A stretch of DNA of 64,000 nt, taken from Rahnella laticis. GTDB taxonomy: Bacteria > Pseudomonadota > Gammaproteobacteria > Enterobacterales > Enterobacteriaceae. Shown here piece after piece: positions 7,535-16,177 of the stretch. Location: the NCBI RefSeq assembly GCF_015644585.1, contig NZ_JADOBI010000001.1:620001-684000 (forward strand), written 5' to 3'. Position numbers and translations under genes: made by a program. The notes under the pieces were generated by a model that made no database searches, was not told the origin of the DNA, and saw only the letters and a list, made by a program, of their open reading frames with translations. Numbering within the stretch: position 1 is the stretch's first letter; each line of letters begins with the position of its first letter.

Positions 7535-8551
7535 TCAGGCTTCGAGTGCTAAAAGCGCAAACGTCGCCAGCCAGTGCTCACCCATATAGGTGCTGTCGAG
7601 GTGATCCAGCGCGCTGTGCAGATGCGCTTCTGCGGTCTGACGCAGCAGCGCCGCACGCGGATCGCCTGCCGGTAATGCCGCTGCAAGGGAACGCTGGCAC
7701 CAGGCGCGGCTGAGGTTCAGCCCGTCAAGATGGCCGATTTTCCCGTCGCTGCGGTCGGTGACCGTGGCCGGGGTGAACAGTGTCGCAGGCTGGCTGTGCG
7801 CTAAGTCCGGCAGGAAACGCCCGAACCATGTCACAAACGCATCGGCGGGTAACACGCGGCGCATCAGTTCTGCTTCCATCAGCGACGGCGAAAGAAACTC
7901 ATCGCCGCCCGGTTCCCACGCCTGACAATGGACATCTTCCAGATGCCAGCGCAGCGCCGTTTCCTCAATCAGTTCCGCCAGTTTGTGATGCTTCACGCAG
8001 CGGGCGTAACCGAGCGTCAGTGCCAGCGCAAAGGCCGTATTGAAGTGGCTGCCGACGCGCAGCGGATAGGTGGCTTTCGGCAGGAAATCCGCAAAACTTT
8101 TCTCAAAGAACCGGCTCATCGGTGCCAGCGTTTTTGCCCACTGCGCCGCCTGCGGCAACGCCATTTCGTGCAGCTGCTGCGTCAGCGCCAGGAACCAGGC
8201 CCAGCCGTAAGGCCGTTCAAATCCGGCGTGCTGCGGCTGGCGCAGATAGGCCATCTCGCTGGCTACGTTCTCGTCGGTGAAATGTGCGCTGACCACGGCG
8301 ATAATCGCACCGGCTTCCGGTAAATCCGGGAAGCGATCCAGCAAACGTAATAACAGCCAGTAACCGTGGACGCAGGAATGCCAGTCGTAGCTGCCGTAAA
8401 AAATCGGGTGCAGCTGGCGTGGCGTCTGCGCATCGGCGGCGCTGCTCATGGCGTGCATCAGTTTATTCGGAAACTCACGCGTCAAATGATTCAGCGCCAG
8501 CGAGGCAAAGCGCGACGCCATTTCCGGCGTCAGTGAAGTTGTCATCGTCAT
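7535..8551 (-). CDS. DUF2891 family protein
   Basis: Soluble protein of 338 residues that I recognise as DUF2891; its biochemical role is unknown. It is rich in Trp, His and aromatic residues with repeated helical pairs, and has conserved-looking stretches HPIFYGSYDWHSCVHGYW near residue 47 and CQAWEPGGDEFLSPS near 210, suggesting an alpha/alpha-barrel enzyme with carbohydrate- or peptide-like ligands (inference). It starts six bases after AAGGAA. It lies 12 bp downstream of the DUF979 gene, so it is the last gene of a three-gene operon with two DUF969/DUF979 membrane proteins and may process whatever they transport. Confidence 0.82.
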   Translation of the reverse strand: MTMTTSLTPEMASRFASLALNHLTREFPNKLMHAMSSAADAQTPRQLHPIFYGSYDWHSCVHGYWLLLRLLDRFPDLPEAGAIIAVVSAHFTDENVASEMAYLRQPQHAGFERPYGWAWFLALTQQLHEMALPQAAQWAKTLAPMSRFFEKSFADFLPKATYPLRVGSHFNTAFALALTLGYARCVKHHKLAELIEETALRWHLEDVHCQAWEPGGDEFLSPSLMEAELMRRVLPADAFVTWFGRFLPDLAHSQPATLFTPATVTDRSDGKIGHLDGLNLSRAWCQRSLAAALPAGDPRAALLRQTAEAHLHSALDHLDSTYMGEHWLATFALLALEA

Positions 8552-8563
8552 CTCATTTCCTTA

Positions 8564-9514
8564 TCAGAAGCGGAACACAAACAGGTACATGAACGCGGTG
8601 TTAACCAGCAGCAGTAGCACGCCGGTTTTCCACTGCGCCTTGATCACGCCGTTTTTATCCTGCAATTCGAGCAACGCCGCAGGCACGATATTGAAGTTGG
8701 CCGCCATCGGCGTCATCAGCGTACCGCAGAAGCCGGAAAGCATGCCGATGGCGCCCATAATGGCCGGATTGCCGCCGAGCTGATTGACGATAAGCGGCAA
8801 TCCGATACCGGCAGTCATCACCGGGAACGCCGCAAAGCCGTTGCCCATAATCATCGTGAACAACGCCATGCCGAAGGTATACGCCACTACAATCGCCAGC
8901 GGTGAGCCGAGCGGAATAATATTTTTGACCAGCTCCGACACCACGCCACCGACGCCTGCCAGCGCAAACAGCGCGCCGAGTGCGGCCAGCATCTGCGGAA
9001 GAATAGCTGCCCAACCGACGGTATCCATCGTCTGACCGCCCGCTTTAATGGCTTTTACCGGCGAATCACGCAGCATCACCAGCGCGACGATAAACGCTAC
9101 CAGCGTGCCGATCACCAGCGAAATCAGCGTGACGTTTTTGGCTTCCACCAGCGGCGTGTATTTCAGCGTCAGCGTGCCAATCAGCGTCACAATGGGAATG
9201 AGCAGGGCAGGGATAAACAGCTTATTGCCGAAACGCTTCGCACCGGCTTCGCGTTTTTCCACCAGCTCCGGTTGTTCGCTGTCAGATTTACCTTTGCCCA
9301 GCTTGCCGGTTCCGGCAATGACCGCCAGCAAAATGGCCATGCAGCCGGTGACGAAATGCGGTAACTCGCCGCCAAACAGGAAAGTGATGCCGTAAACGCC
9401 CCAGAAAAGCGCGTTGACATAACGGCGTGCATTGCTTTTATCGCGCAGGTTAAAAAAGGCGTAAGCGCAGAACATCAGCCCGGCAAGGATGTACACGGTT
9501 TGCAAAGTAATCAT
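8564..9514 (-). CDS. DUF979 family membrane protein (putative permease subunit)
   Basis: Integral membrane protein of 316 residues with about ten hydrophobic segments, recognised as DUF979. Its ATG overlaps the stop of the DUF969 gene (ATGA), a translational-coupling arrangement implying a stoichiometric pair. Glycine-rich re-entrant-looking segments such as MGNGFAAFPVMTAGIG and LSGFCGTLMTPMAANFN resemble the ion-transporter (IT) superfamily of secondary carriers. DUF969/DUF979 pairs often sit beside pyroglutamyl-peptidase genes in Firmicutes; here the partner is DUF2891 instead. A carrier for a small peptide or amino-acid derivative is a plausible guess. Confidence 0.85.
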   Translation of the reverse strand: MITLQTVYILAGLMFCAYAFFNLRDKSNARRYVNALFWGVYGITFLFGGELPHFVTGCMAILLAVIAGTGKLGKGKSDSEQPELVEKREAGAKRFGNKLFIPALLIPIVTLIGTLTLKYTPLVEAKNVTLISLVIGTLVAFIVALVMLRDSPVKAIKAGGQTMDTVGWAAILPQMLAALGALFALAGVGGVVSELVKNIIPLGSPLAIVVAYTFGMALFTMIMGNGFAAFPVMTAGIGLPLIVNQLGGNPAIMGAIGMLSGFCGTLMTPMAANFNIVPAALLELQDKNGVIKAQWKTGVLLLLVNTAFMYLFVFRF

Positions 9515-10200
9515 TTCGCGGCACTCCCGTGTTGGGTATCAAAGCGTTTTGCCAGCGAGCGGTCGAGCAGCCAGAGCCGGATAAAGTGGATAATCAGCGC
9601 AGCAATGGCGGTCGGGATCGCCCACACGGAAAGGTGCAGGGGTTCGACGTTAATGCCGTACTGATCCAGAAAACCTTTAATCAGCAGGATGGACTGCACG
9701 GCGATAAAGATATCCTCGCCAAAAAACACCGCGACGTTGTCGGCAGCGGCAGCGTGCGCGCGGATCTTCTGGCGCACGTCGTTAGGCAAATCGCCGTATT
9801 TGGTGGTAGCGGCGGCTTCGGCCATCGGCGCAATCAGCGGGCGCACCATCTGCGCGTGTCCGCCCAGAGAGTTCAGCCCCAGCGCGGCGGTCATCTGGCG
9901 CAGGAAAAAGTACAACATCAGCACGCGGCCGGTGGTCGCCGCATGCACTTTGGAAATCAGGTGTCTGGCCTGTTCTTTCAGCCCGCTGCGTTCGAGCAGG
10001 GCGATGACCGGCAATGTCAGCCAGATCAGGCCCATATAGCGGTTATCGGTGAACGCTTTTCCGAAAGCACTGATAATCTCGACGGTTTGCATACCGCCCG
10101 CCAGCCCGGTGGAAATTCCCGCCACAGTGACCACTAATAATGGATTGAACCGCAGCGCAAAACCCAGCACGACGATAGGAATGCCAATTAAAACCCACAT
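9511..10200 (-). CDS. DUF969 family membrane protein (putative permease subunit)
   Basis: Integral membrane protein of 229 residues, recognised as DUF969, the N-terminal half of a two-component permease with DUF979. It shows five or six hydrophobic segments and the conserved-looking stretches GGHAQMVRPLIAPMAEAAA and AAAADNVAVFFGEDIFIAVQ. The start ATG follows GAGGG at seven bases. It is the first gene of the operon; the 361-bp region upstream should carry the promoter. The split of one carrier into two overlapping genes is typical of this pair. Confidence 0.85.
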   Translation of the reverse strand: MWVLIGIPIVVLGFALRFNPLLVVTVAGISTGLAGGMQTVEIISAFGKAFTDNRYMGLIWLTLPVIALLERSGLKEQARHLISKVHAATTGRVLMLYFFLRQMTAALGLNSLGGHAQMVRPLIAPMAEAAATTKYGDLPNDVRQKIRAHAAAADNVAVFFGEDIFIAVQSILLIKGFLDQYGINVEPLHLSVWAIPTAIAALIIHFIRLWLLDRSLAKRFDTQHGSAAK

Positions 10201-10561
10201 GATTTGTCCCTCAATAATGTTGTGTTTGCTTTATTTTTTTGGTGAATATCGGCGGTAAAAATACGCAGGTAATTACTGCGTGTAATAAGTCAGTGCTAAT
10301 TAGCATAAAAATGCGTGAGGCGGAAAGTAACAAGCGTTAACAGTGAACGCAAGATGCAAAGCAAAAGGGCGTCATAGGAAATTATTCTATTATTCAGAGG
10401 CTTTGTTACCGGACAAAATAAACCACTGGCTGGCGATTTATTTCCGGAGAATCTGACGGGTCGCGGCGGGGAATATCAGAGTAATAAACCCGGCGATTTG
10501 GCCGGGTATAATGAAAACAAACGACAGAAAACGGGCTAGCGGGAAGGGGAATAAACCGGCG
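10201..10561. other. non-coding gap between DUF969 gene and queH
   Basis: 361 bp with no gene I can support. It should contain the promoter of the DUF969-DUF979-DUF2891 operon and, at its right end, the queH terminator hairpin. Confidence 0.5.
10483..10506 (-). terminator. probable terminator of queH
   Basis: Read on the minus strand, CCCGGC-CAAATC-GCCGGG is followed by TTTATTA. Short stem with a weak T-run, 56 bp after the queH stop. Confidence 0.5.
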
Positions 10562-11221
10562 TTATTCGTCGTCTTCATCACCGTAATATTTGATGCCGAG
10601 TTTGATCAGCCCGCGGCCCTGGGATTTTCGGTGTAAGTTGCTGTCGCGTAAGGAGTAAACGCAGCCGCAATATTCCTGCTGGTAAAAGCGTTCACGCTTG
10701 CTGATTTCAATCATGCGCGAGGAACCGCCTTTTTTACGCCAGTTGTAATCCCAGTAAACCATGCCCGGATAAGGCGCGACGGCGCGCTCGCCGCTGCCGG
10801 TAATTTGTTTCATGTCTTTCCAGCGTGAAATACCCAGACAGCTGGTCATTGCGCTGAAACCATGTTCCCAGGCGAACAGCGCCGTGCGTTCGAAACGCAT
10901 ATCGAAACACATTGTGCAGCGTACGCCGCGCTCAGGTTCATTTTCCATGCCTTTCGCGCGCGCAAACCAATTATCCGTGTCGTAATCGGCATCGATAAAC
11001 GGAATGCCGTGCTGCTCTGCAAACCGCATATTTTCTTCCTTGCGCAGCAGATATTCTTTTTGCGGGTGAATATTCGGATTGTAGAAGAAAATCGTGTAGT
11101 CGATCCCCGATGCCTGAATGGCTTCCATCACTTCTCCCGAGCACGGCGCACAGCAGGAATGCAGCAATAATTTATCGTGCCCTTTCGGAAGTTCGAGTTT
11201 TTCACGGAGTAATTCAGACAT
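10562..11221 (-). CDS. queH: epoxyqueuosine reductase QueH
   Basis: Catalyses the last step of queuosine synthesis in tRNA, reducing epoxyqueuosine; it is the non-homologous replacement of the cobalamin-dependent QueG. The 219-residue protein shows the family signature [11 protein letters not shown] near residues 19-28 plus further cysteines in [10 protein letters not shown] (about 102 and 105), [11 protein letters not shown] and EYCGCVYS, which bind the [4Fe-4S] cluster and the adjacent metal. The frame can start at GTG 11230, but ATG 11221 ([11 protein letters not shown]) is the more usual start. A single gene, divergent from the AI-2E-family permease gene. Confidence 0.92.
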   Translation of the reverse strand: MSELLREKLELPKGHDKLLLHSCCAPCSGEVMEAIQASGIDYTIFFYNPNIHPQKEYLLRKEENMRFAEQHGIPFIDADYDTDNWFARAKGMENEPERGVRCTMCFDMRFERTALFAWEHGFSAMTSCLGISRWKDMKQITGSGERAVAPYPGMVYWDYNWRKKGGSSRMIEISKRERFYQQEYCGCVYSLRDSNLHRKSQGRGLIKLGIKYYGDEDDE

Positions 11222-11395
11222 ACTGTTCACCAGATTCTAAGATTTTCTTTATGTAATGTTCATCGGGGATAATAGAAGATCCTGCCGGACTGTCAAAAAT
11301 TCGTTAACTGTTTAAGTTTGTGGCGGATTGTGCTTTCCAGTTCGGTGCTATGATGTGATTCATCAGGGTTATGACCGGTACTCAAAGGATTAAGG

Positions 11396-12415
11396 ATGCA
11401 GGCAATGCAAATTGTGAGATCGAATCAGATTCGCTGGCTCAGTGTATTCATTGTGATGGGCGGGCTTTTATTGGTTCTTCCTCTTCATTTACTGGCATGT
11501 TTTATCGCCGGTTTTTTGGTGTATGAACTGGTCAACGGACTGACGCCGTATTTTCAGAAAATTATCAGCGGCGAACGGGCGCGCTGGGTGGTGGTGGCGT
11601 TTATCAGCACGGTGGTAGTGAGTTTCCTGACCATTGCTGTCGCCGGACTGGCCGATTTCCTGATGGAAGATATGAAAAACCCGGTGGCCTTTAACGCGAT
11701 GGTGTCGCGGCTGCTGACGGATGCACAAAGCCGCTTGTCGCCGGTGCTCCTGCATTACCTTCCGGCCAATATCGAAGAGTTGCAGCGCAGTTTCCTGCAA
11801 TGGCTGCGTGAACATATCGTGATGATTCAGACCTTCGGTAAGAACGCCGCGCACGTTTTCGTCACCATGCTGATCGGGATGATCCTCGGCGCGATTATTT
11901 CACTTCAGCACCACACGCAGGGCGAGCATCACGCGCCGCTGAAAAAAGAGTTGCTTCAGCGCGTACGTTTACTGAGTGACGCTTTCCGAAATGTGGTGTT
12001 TGCGCAGTTCCAGATTTCCCTCATCAATACCGTGCTTTCCGCAGTTTTCCTGTTCGGGATTTTGCCGCTGTTTGGTATTCATCTGCCGCTGGCGAAAACG
12101 CTGGTCGTCGTGACGTTTGTCTGTGGTTTGCTGCCGGTGGTGGGGAACCTGATTTCGAATACGCTGATTTTTATCGTCGGGCTTTCGCTGTCACTGTGGG
12201 TCGGGGCGCTGGTGCTGGCGTATCTCATCATTATTCATAAAGTGGAATACTTCCTGAATGCGCGGATAGTCGGCGGCCGCATCAAGGCGAAATCCTGGGA
12301 AGTGTTGCTGGCGATGCTGGTGTTCGAAGCCGCATTTGGCATTCCCGGCGTGGTCGCTGCACCTATCTATTACGCGTATCTGAAAAGCGAACTGAAAGAC
12401 GCGGGCCTGATCTGA
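11396..12415 (+). CDS. AI-2E family transporter (PF01594-type permease)
   Basis: Inner-membrane protein of 339 residues with about seven hydrophobic segments and the C-terminal pattern of the AI-2E/UPF0118 family (a segment like GLLPVVGNLISN near 240, then VEYFLNARIVGGRIKAKSWEVLL and a terminal helix rich in Gly/Ala). Family members include TqsA/YdgG, YhhT and Na+/H+ antiporters. It is clearly not YdiK by sequence and I cannot assign the substrate. The start ATG lies six bases after AAAGGA; a second ATG at 11405 is possible. No operon partner is evident. Confidence 0.82.
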   Translation: MQAMQIVRSNQIRWLSVFIVMGGLLLVLPLHLLACFIAGFLVYELVNGLTPYFQKIISGERARWVVVAFISTVVVSFLTIAVAGLADFLMEDMKNPVAFNAMVSRLLTDAQSRLSPVLLHYLPANIEELQRSFLQWLREHIVMIQTFGKNAAHVFVTMLIGMILGAIISLQHHTQGEHHAPLKKELLQRVRLLSDAFRNVVFAQFQISLINTVLSAVFLFGILPLFGIHLPLAKTLVVVTFVCGLLPVVGNLISNTLIFIVGLSLSLWVGALVLAYLIIIHKVEYFLNARIVGGRIKAKSWEVLLAMLVFEAAFGIPGVVAAPIYYAYLKSELKDAGLI

Positions 12416-12638
12416 GTTTACGTTAACGTGGCGCCGCACTCTCGCGTCGTCACGGTTTATCCTTTCTTTGTCATCTCTTTGCAATACTCCTTCCCTCCGC
12501 CAAAAATCCTGAAAAAAACAGATTCAGGCAAGTAATGGCGAGAATCGTTATACCTGTCTGTCATCGTAAAGGGGCATACTTTCGCGGTGCCAGTTTCTGC
12601 TGGCATGCTGTATTCCGTTAGCCTATCAGGAGATAAAA

Positions 12639-13700
12639 ATGACTCTTAACGTTCGTGGTTTCGCTGCACTTTCAGCGGATGCGCCTCTTGCGCCTCATAA
12701 TTTTGTTCGCCGTGACCCGCGTGATACCGACGTTGTTGTCGACATTCTGTATTGCGGCGTCTGCCACTCAGATATCCATCAGGCCCGTAATGAATGGCAT
12801 CAAAGCATTTATCCGATGGTTCCGGGGCACGAAATTATCGGTCGCGTGAAGCAGGTTGGCGCAAAAGTGACCGGCTTCAAAGTCGGTGATACTGTCGGTG
12901 TAGGCTGTATGGTCGATTCTTGTCAGCATTGTGAGTCCTGCGCGGAAAGCCTGGAACAGTACTGTGAAGAAGGCGCTACCATGACCTATAACAGCCATGA
13001 TCGTCATGACAACATGATGACCTACGGCGGTTATTCCGAGCAAATCGTTGTTTCAGAAAAATTCGTTCTGCGCGTTTCTGAAAAACTGGACATCAAATCT
13101 GCCGCACCGCTGCTGTGCGCCGGTATCACCACGTACTCTCCGCTGATGCACTGGAAAGTCGGTAAAGGGCATAAAGTGGCCGTCGTGGGGCTGGGCGGTC
13201 TGGGCCACATGGGCCTGAAATTTGCCAAAGCGCTGGGCGCAGACGTCACCCTGTTCACGCGTTCTAAAGGCAAAGAGCAGGAAGCGTACCGTCTGGGCGC
13301 AGACCACGTTGTGCTGTCTACCGATGAAGAACAAATGGCTGCGGTGAAAAGTCACTTTGACTTCATTCTTGATACCGTGCCGAATCCACATGACCTGAAT
13401 CCTTACCTGGATACCCTGAAACGCGACGGTACGCATATTCTGGTTGGGCTGATTGAGCCAATCGAACCTGCGCTGCACAGCGGAAAACTGGTTATGGGCC
13501 GCAAAACCGTTGCAGGTTCTCTGATCGGCGGCATCGCAGAAACTCAGGAAATGCTGGATTTCTGTGCTGAACACGACATTTCTTGTGATGTTGAAATGAT
13601 CGACATGCAGGACATCAATGGCGCTTACGAACGTATGCTGAAAAGCGACGTGAAATACCGCTTTGTTGTTGACATGGCTTCATTGAAAAACGCCGGATAA
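12639..13700 (+). CDS. yahK: NADP-dependent alcohol/aldehyde dehydrogenase, YahK type
   Basis: Zinc-dependent medium-chain dehydrogenase of the cinnamyl-alcohol-dehydrogenase branch that reduces a broad range of aldehydes with NADPH. The 353 residues contain the catalytic-zinc ligands in YCGVCHSDIH (Cys and His near 38-44) and GHE (near 67), the structural-zinc cysteines spread over CMVDSCQHCESC...YCEEG (near 95-112), and the nucleotide-binding GLGGLGHMG (near 187). Length and sequence fit E. coli YahK (349). A good AGGAGA site precedes ATG 12639. Monocistronic by appearance. Confidence 0.93.
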   Translation: MTLNVRGFAALSADAPLAPHNFVRRDPRDTDVVVDILYCGVCHSDIHQARNEWHQSIYPMVPGHEIIGRVKQVGAKVTGFKVGDTVGVGCMVDSCQHCESCAESLEQYCEEGATMTYNSHDRHDNMMTYGGYSEQIVVSEKFVLRVSEKLDIKSAAPLLCAGITTYSPLMHWKVGKGHKVAVVGLGGLGHMGLKFAKALGADVTLFTRSKGKEQEAYRLGADHVVLSTDEEQMAAVKSHFDFILDTVPNPHDLNPYLDTLKRDGTHILVGLIEPIEPALHSGKLVMGRKTVAGSLIGGIAETQEMLDFCAEHDISCDVEMIDMQDINGAYERMLKSDVKYRFVVDMASLKNAG

Positions 13701-13865
13701 TCAGCAATCTGATTAAATAGCGACCTGATGCGCCTTTCCTGATGTTCATTGCGAACGGCAGGGCGGGCGCATTGTGACGAAATTTACTCTTTACGCATTT
13801 CTGTGGCTTCTCGGTTTGTAAGCGCGGTGGTATCCTGCTGCCTTTCGCCGGGCGAAGGAAAACCA

Positions 13866-14204
13866 GTGGCTAAGAGTTTTGATGAACTCATCAGAGACAT
13901 GGATCTGATGATTGAACATGTGGACAGGCTGAAAAACTTGCCACCACGGGCAGCTCAACCAACAGCTGCTGACAAACCTGCGTACGACTCTTTCGGTGAG
14001 ATTTTCGCCCTGAAAGCCGTGATGCGGGCTTTTATCTCGTCAGTCGACACCATTGTGAAAGTGCAGATTGCGAAGAAAGTTGAGCAGGATATTGGCCATC
14101 TGGAGAGCACGGTGCGGTCCATTGGCGGCGGCAGCGCTGACGCAGAAGACGTCGCGCAGATTACGGCTTACGTTCGCAATGCTGTCTCTGAGCTGATGGA
14201 TTAA
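13866..14204 (+). CDS. small hypothetical protein
   Basis: I do not recognise this protein. The frame is open from 13749, but GTG 13866 follows GAAGGA at about six bases and gives a compact 112-residue soluble protein starting VAKSFDELIRDMDLMIEHVDRL, rich in Asp/Glu and heptad-like hydrophobic spacing, so mostly helical and probably oligomeric. There is no signal peptide, membrane segment or metal motif; a GGGSADAEDV linker precedes a C-terminal helix. A strong terminator lies 28 bp downstream. No functional clue comes from the neighbours (yahK upstream, ion channel downstream). Confidence 0.65.
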   Translation: MAKSFDELIRDMDLMIEHVDRLKNLPPRAAQPTAADKPAYDSFGEIFALKAVMRAFISSVDTIVKVQIAKKVEQDIGHLESTVRSIGGGSADAEDVAQITAYVRNAVSELMD

Positions 14205-14231
14205 TATCCCGCCAGCACATCACGTTTTAAC

Positions 14232-14284
14232 AAACGCCGGTCACACCACGTCTTACAAGACATTGTGTGACCGGCGTTTTTTTT
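14232..14284 (+). terminator. strong rho-independent terminator
   Basis: A 15-bp perfect stem AAACGCCGGTCACAC / GTGTGACCGGCGTTT followed by eight Ts, ending the small hypothetical gene. Confidence 0.93.
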
Positions 14285-14356
14285 GGCGTCGGCTGCGATA
14301 GGCGGCGCGGCAAAAAGCGTTTATTCTTCAGGATATCTTTATTGCTGGTGCTGACT

Positions 14357-15232
14357 ATGTCACAGGACTTTCGTTTTCTGGCTTCCCCACGGCGCAGATG
14401 TTACGCGCTTTTATTTGAGCACCGCACGCGCAGCGGCCGCCGAATGGAAACGTTCTGGATTGTGGCGTCGTTGCTCAGCGTGTTTATTTTGTTCTTCGAA
14501 TCCAGCGCCACCGATTTATTCCCCAATACGCCGGATATTCTCTGGCGGTTCGGTCTGGCCGAAGCGGCTTTTACGGCGCTGTTCACCGTGGAATACGTTC
14601 TGCGGGTGTTTTCATCCCCGCGCAAAACGCGTTATCCGCTGAGCTTTTTCGGCATTATCGATCTGCTGACTATCTTGCCGATGTACATCATCTGGCTGAT
14701 CCCGTCCTTTGGCACCGCCACGGATTTGATTGTGCTAATACGGTTGCTGAGGATTTTACGCGTCCTGCGTGTGCTGAAACTGCTGCGGTATATGAGCGAC
14801 GCCGGGATTTTGTGGCGCAGCCTGATGCGGGCAAAACGCAAACTGGGCATCTTTTTTGGCTTCGTGGCGATTATCTTGTGTTTGTTTGGCGGCCTGATGT
14901 TTGCCGCTGAAGGCGGGAAGGACGGATTTACCTCGCTCGGTGCCTCCGTTTACTGGGCGGTAGTGACGCTGACGACGGTGGGGTATGGCGATATTACGCC
15001 GCATACGGCAATAGGCAGAATGCTGGCGTCGGTACTTATCCTGCTGGGGTATTCCATCATTGCCGTACCGACCGGGATTTTAACGGCTTATATGTCACAA
15101 GAGTTGGAAAAAGGGCGTGCCGCCCGTTCTTGTCAGACTTGTCTGCATTCCGGCCATGAAATTGACGCTAAATTTTGCGCGCACTGTGGCGCGGTTCTGG
15201 CCTCGGAAACTTCTCAACCTATTGAAAAATAG
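14357..15232 (+). CDS. voltage-gated-type potassium channel (6TM) with C-terminal zinc ribbon
   Basis: Inner-membrane ion channel of 291 residues. Six transmembrane segments include an S4 voltage-sensor helix with regularly spaced arginines (LIRLLRILRVLRVLKLLR, near residues 125-142) and the potassium selectivity filter TTVGYGD near 210, followed by the S6 helix. The soluble tail ends in a four-cysteine zinc-ribbon pattern (CQTC, then CAHCG). ATG 14357 starts MSQDFRFL; the frame extends upstream into the terminator, so a longer product is unlikely. No close ribosome-binding site is visible, so the start is the weak point. Homologues are annotated as ion transporters or Kch-like channels; physiological role unknown. 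Confidence 0.88.
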   Translation: MSQDFRFLASPRRRCYALLFEHRTRSGRRMETFWIVASLLSVFILFFESSATDLFPNTPDILWRFGLAEAAFTALFTVEYVLRVFSSPRKTRYPLSFFGIIDLLTILPMYIIWLIPSFGTATDLIVLIRLLRILRVLRVLKLLRYMSDAGILWRSLMRAKRKLGIFFGFVAIILCLFGGLMFAAEGGKDGFTSLGASVYWAVVTLTTVGYGDITPHTAIGRMLASVLILLGYSIIAVPTGILTAYMSQELEKGRAARSCQTCLHSGHEIDAKFCAHCGAVLASETSQPIEK

Positions 15233-15334
15233 CCCGTTAATTGTACGCGAATTGTACTATGTGGTACATAAACTGGCTAATTTTAGACTTTACCCACGCA
15301 TTGCATTAAAAAGAGTTGCTATTAAAGGGCAGTC

Positions 15335-15409
15335 ATGAGTAAATACGTACCGGCCTGTGGTACAGACCTATTTATGCACGACATCCTGAGTAAAGTTGTT
15401 CCAATTTAA
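15335..15409 (+). CDS. candidate 24-residue small ORF in the cold-shock gene leader
   Basis: ATG 15335, preceded at five bases by AAAGGG, opens a 24-codon frame (MSKYVPACGTDLFMHDILSK then VVPI) ending TAA 15407-15409. It lies 122 bp before the cold-shock gene, on the same strand. It is too short for statistical support; the ribosome-binding site and position upstream of a csp gene (compare yobF-cspC in E. coli) are the only arguments. The sequence does not resemble YobF. Confidence 0.35.
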   Translation: MSKYVPACGTDLFMHDILSKVVPI

Positions 15410-15530
15410 AGCGTTATCCATGATAACCCTGCTCTGACGAATTTCCTTCTTAGTGCCTCCATAAGTAACGACTGAAATCCGGCTATAACATGCCCATGGT
15501 GGCGAAATTTATTTTTAAAAGGTAATTCCT

Positions 15531-15740
15531 ATGTCAATGATGAAAGGTCAGGTTAAGTGGTTTAACGAGTCTAAAGGCTTTGGCTTCATCACTCCTGCTG
15601 ACGGCAGCAAAGATGTGTTCGTACACTTCTCCGCTATCCAGGATCAAGGTTTCAAGACCCTGGCTGAAGGCCAGAACGTACAGTTCACTATCGAGAACGG
15701 TGCTAAAGGTCCGTCTGCGGCTAACGTTACCGCTATCTAA
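15531..15740 (+). CDS. cold-shock-domain protein, CspC/CspE type
   Basis: Small RNA-binding protein of 69 residues: an OB-fold cold-shock domain with RNP1 (KGFGFITP) and RNP2 (VFVHFSAI). It acts as an RNA chaperone, transcription antiterminator and mRNA-stability factor. Sequence details are mixed between E. coli CspC and CspE, so I do not assign a symbol. The start ATG follows AAAAGG; ATG 15537 is an alternative. A leader of nearly 300 bases after the channel gene suggests a long 5' untranslated region as in other csp genes, including a possible small ORF. A clear terminator follows. Confidence 0.95.
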   Translation: MSMMKGQVKWFNESKGFGFITPADGSKDVFVHFSAIQDQGFKTLAEGQNVQFTIENGAKGPSAANVTAI

Positions 15741-15781
15741 TCTTGCTTTCTCGCTGTTTCAGCGATAATTGCAAAGATGAC

Positions 15782-15807
15782 AAAAACCCGCATGCGCGGG
15801 TTTTTTT
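15782..15807 (+). terminator. terminator of the cold-shock gene
   Basis: Stem ACCCGC / GCGGGT around ATGC with flanking A-run and seven Ts (15801-15807). Confidence 0.9.
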
Positions 15808-15928
15808 ACGTCTGTTGTTTGTTATCGGTTGTTCGTGAATAGCGACAGTTTGCGAATATCCGTTCAGAATCCCGCCATAGCTCCCCGCATCATCCCTGTC
15901 TTCGAAAAAAACTCCCTGAATTGCAGGC

Positions 15929-16015
15929 AAAAAAATGCCCGCATAGAGGCGGGCAAAAATATTTCTTATGACATTCATTATGTACTCCCTCGGGGGTGAG
16001 CACGCAGGCAGTATA
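15929..16015 (-). ncRNA. candidate short minus-strand transcript (sRNA or mini-leader)
   Basis: On the minus strand a TATACT -10 hexamer (16010-16015) is followed about 50 bases later by the stem TGCCCGC / GCGGGCA (15936-15942 with 15949-15955) and a run of seven Ts. A GGGAG site and ATG (15978) lie between, but any product would be translated straight through the terminator. The predicted RNA is about 75 nt. No good -35 element is visible. It sits in the 370-bp gap between the cold-shock gene and dsrB, otherwise empty. Confidence 0.35.
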
Positions 16016-16177
16016 GAAGAAATGAAAGTCAGGATTCTGGCATCAAAAGGTTAAGGAAATGCAAATTAGTAACGCAGGGTCATTTTCTCATTTTCAGCCC
16101 GACTTTCTGCTTGCGCGGTGCCTTTGTGGGGCGGTCTGTACTACAATAAAGATAATTGAAAACCATGGGATAACCTG

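Noticed and set aside
15733-15978. 81-codon minus-strand frame beside the cold-shock gene
   Set aside because: Despite a GGGAG site, it runs through a T-run terminator after about 14 codons and into the csp terminator, so translation of the full frame is unlikely. Kept only as a candidate short transcript.
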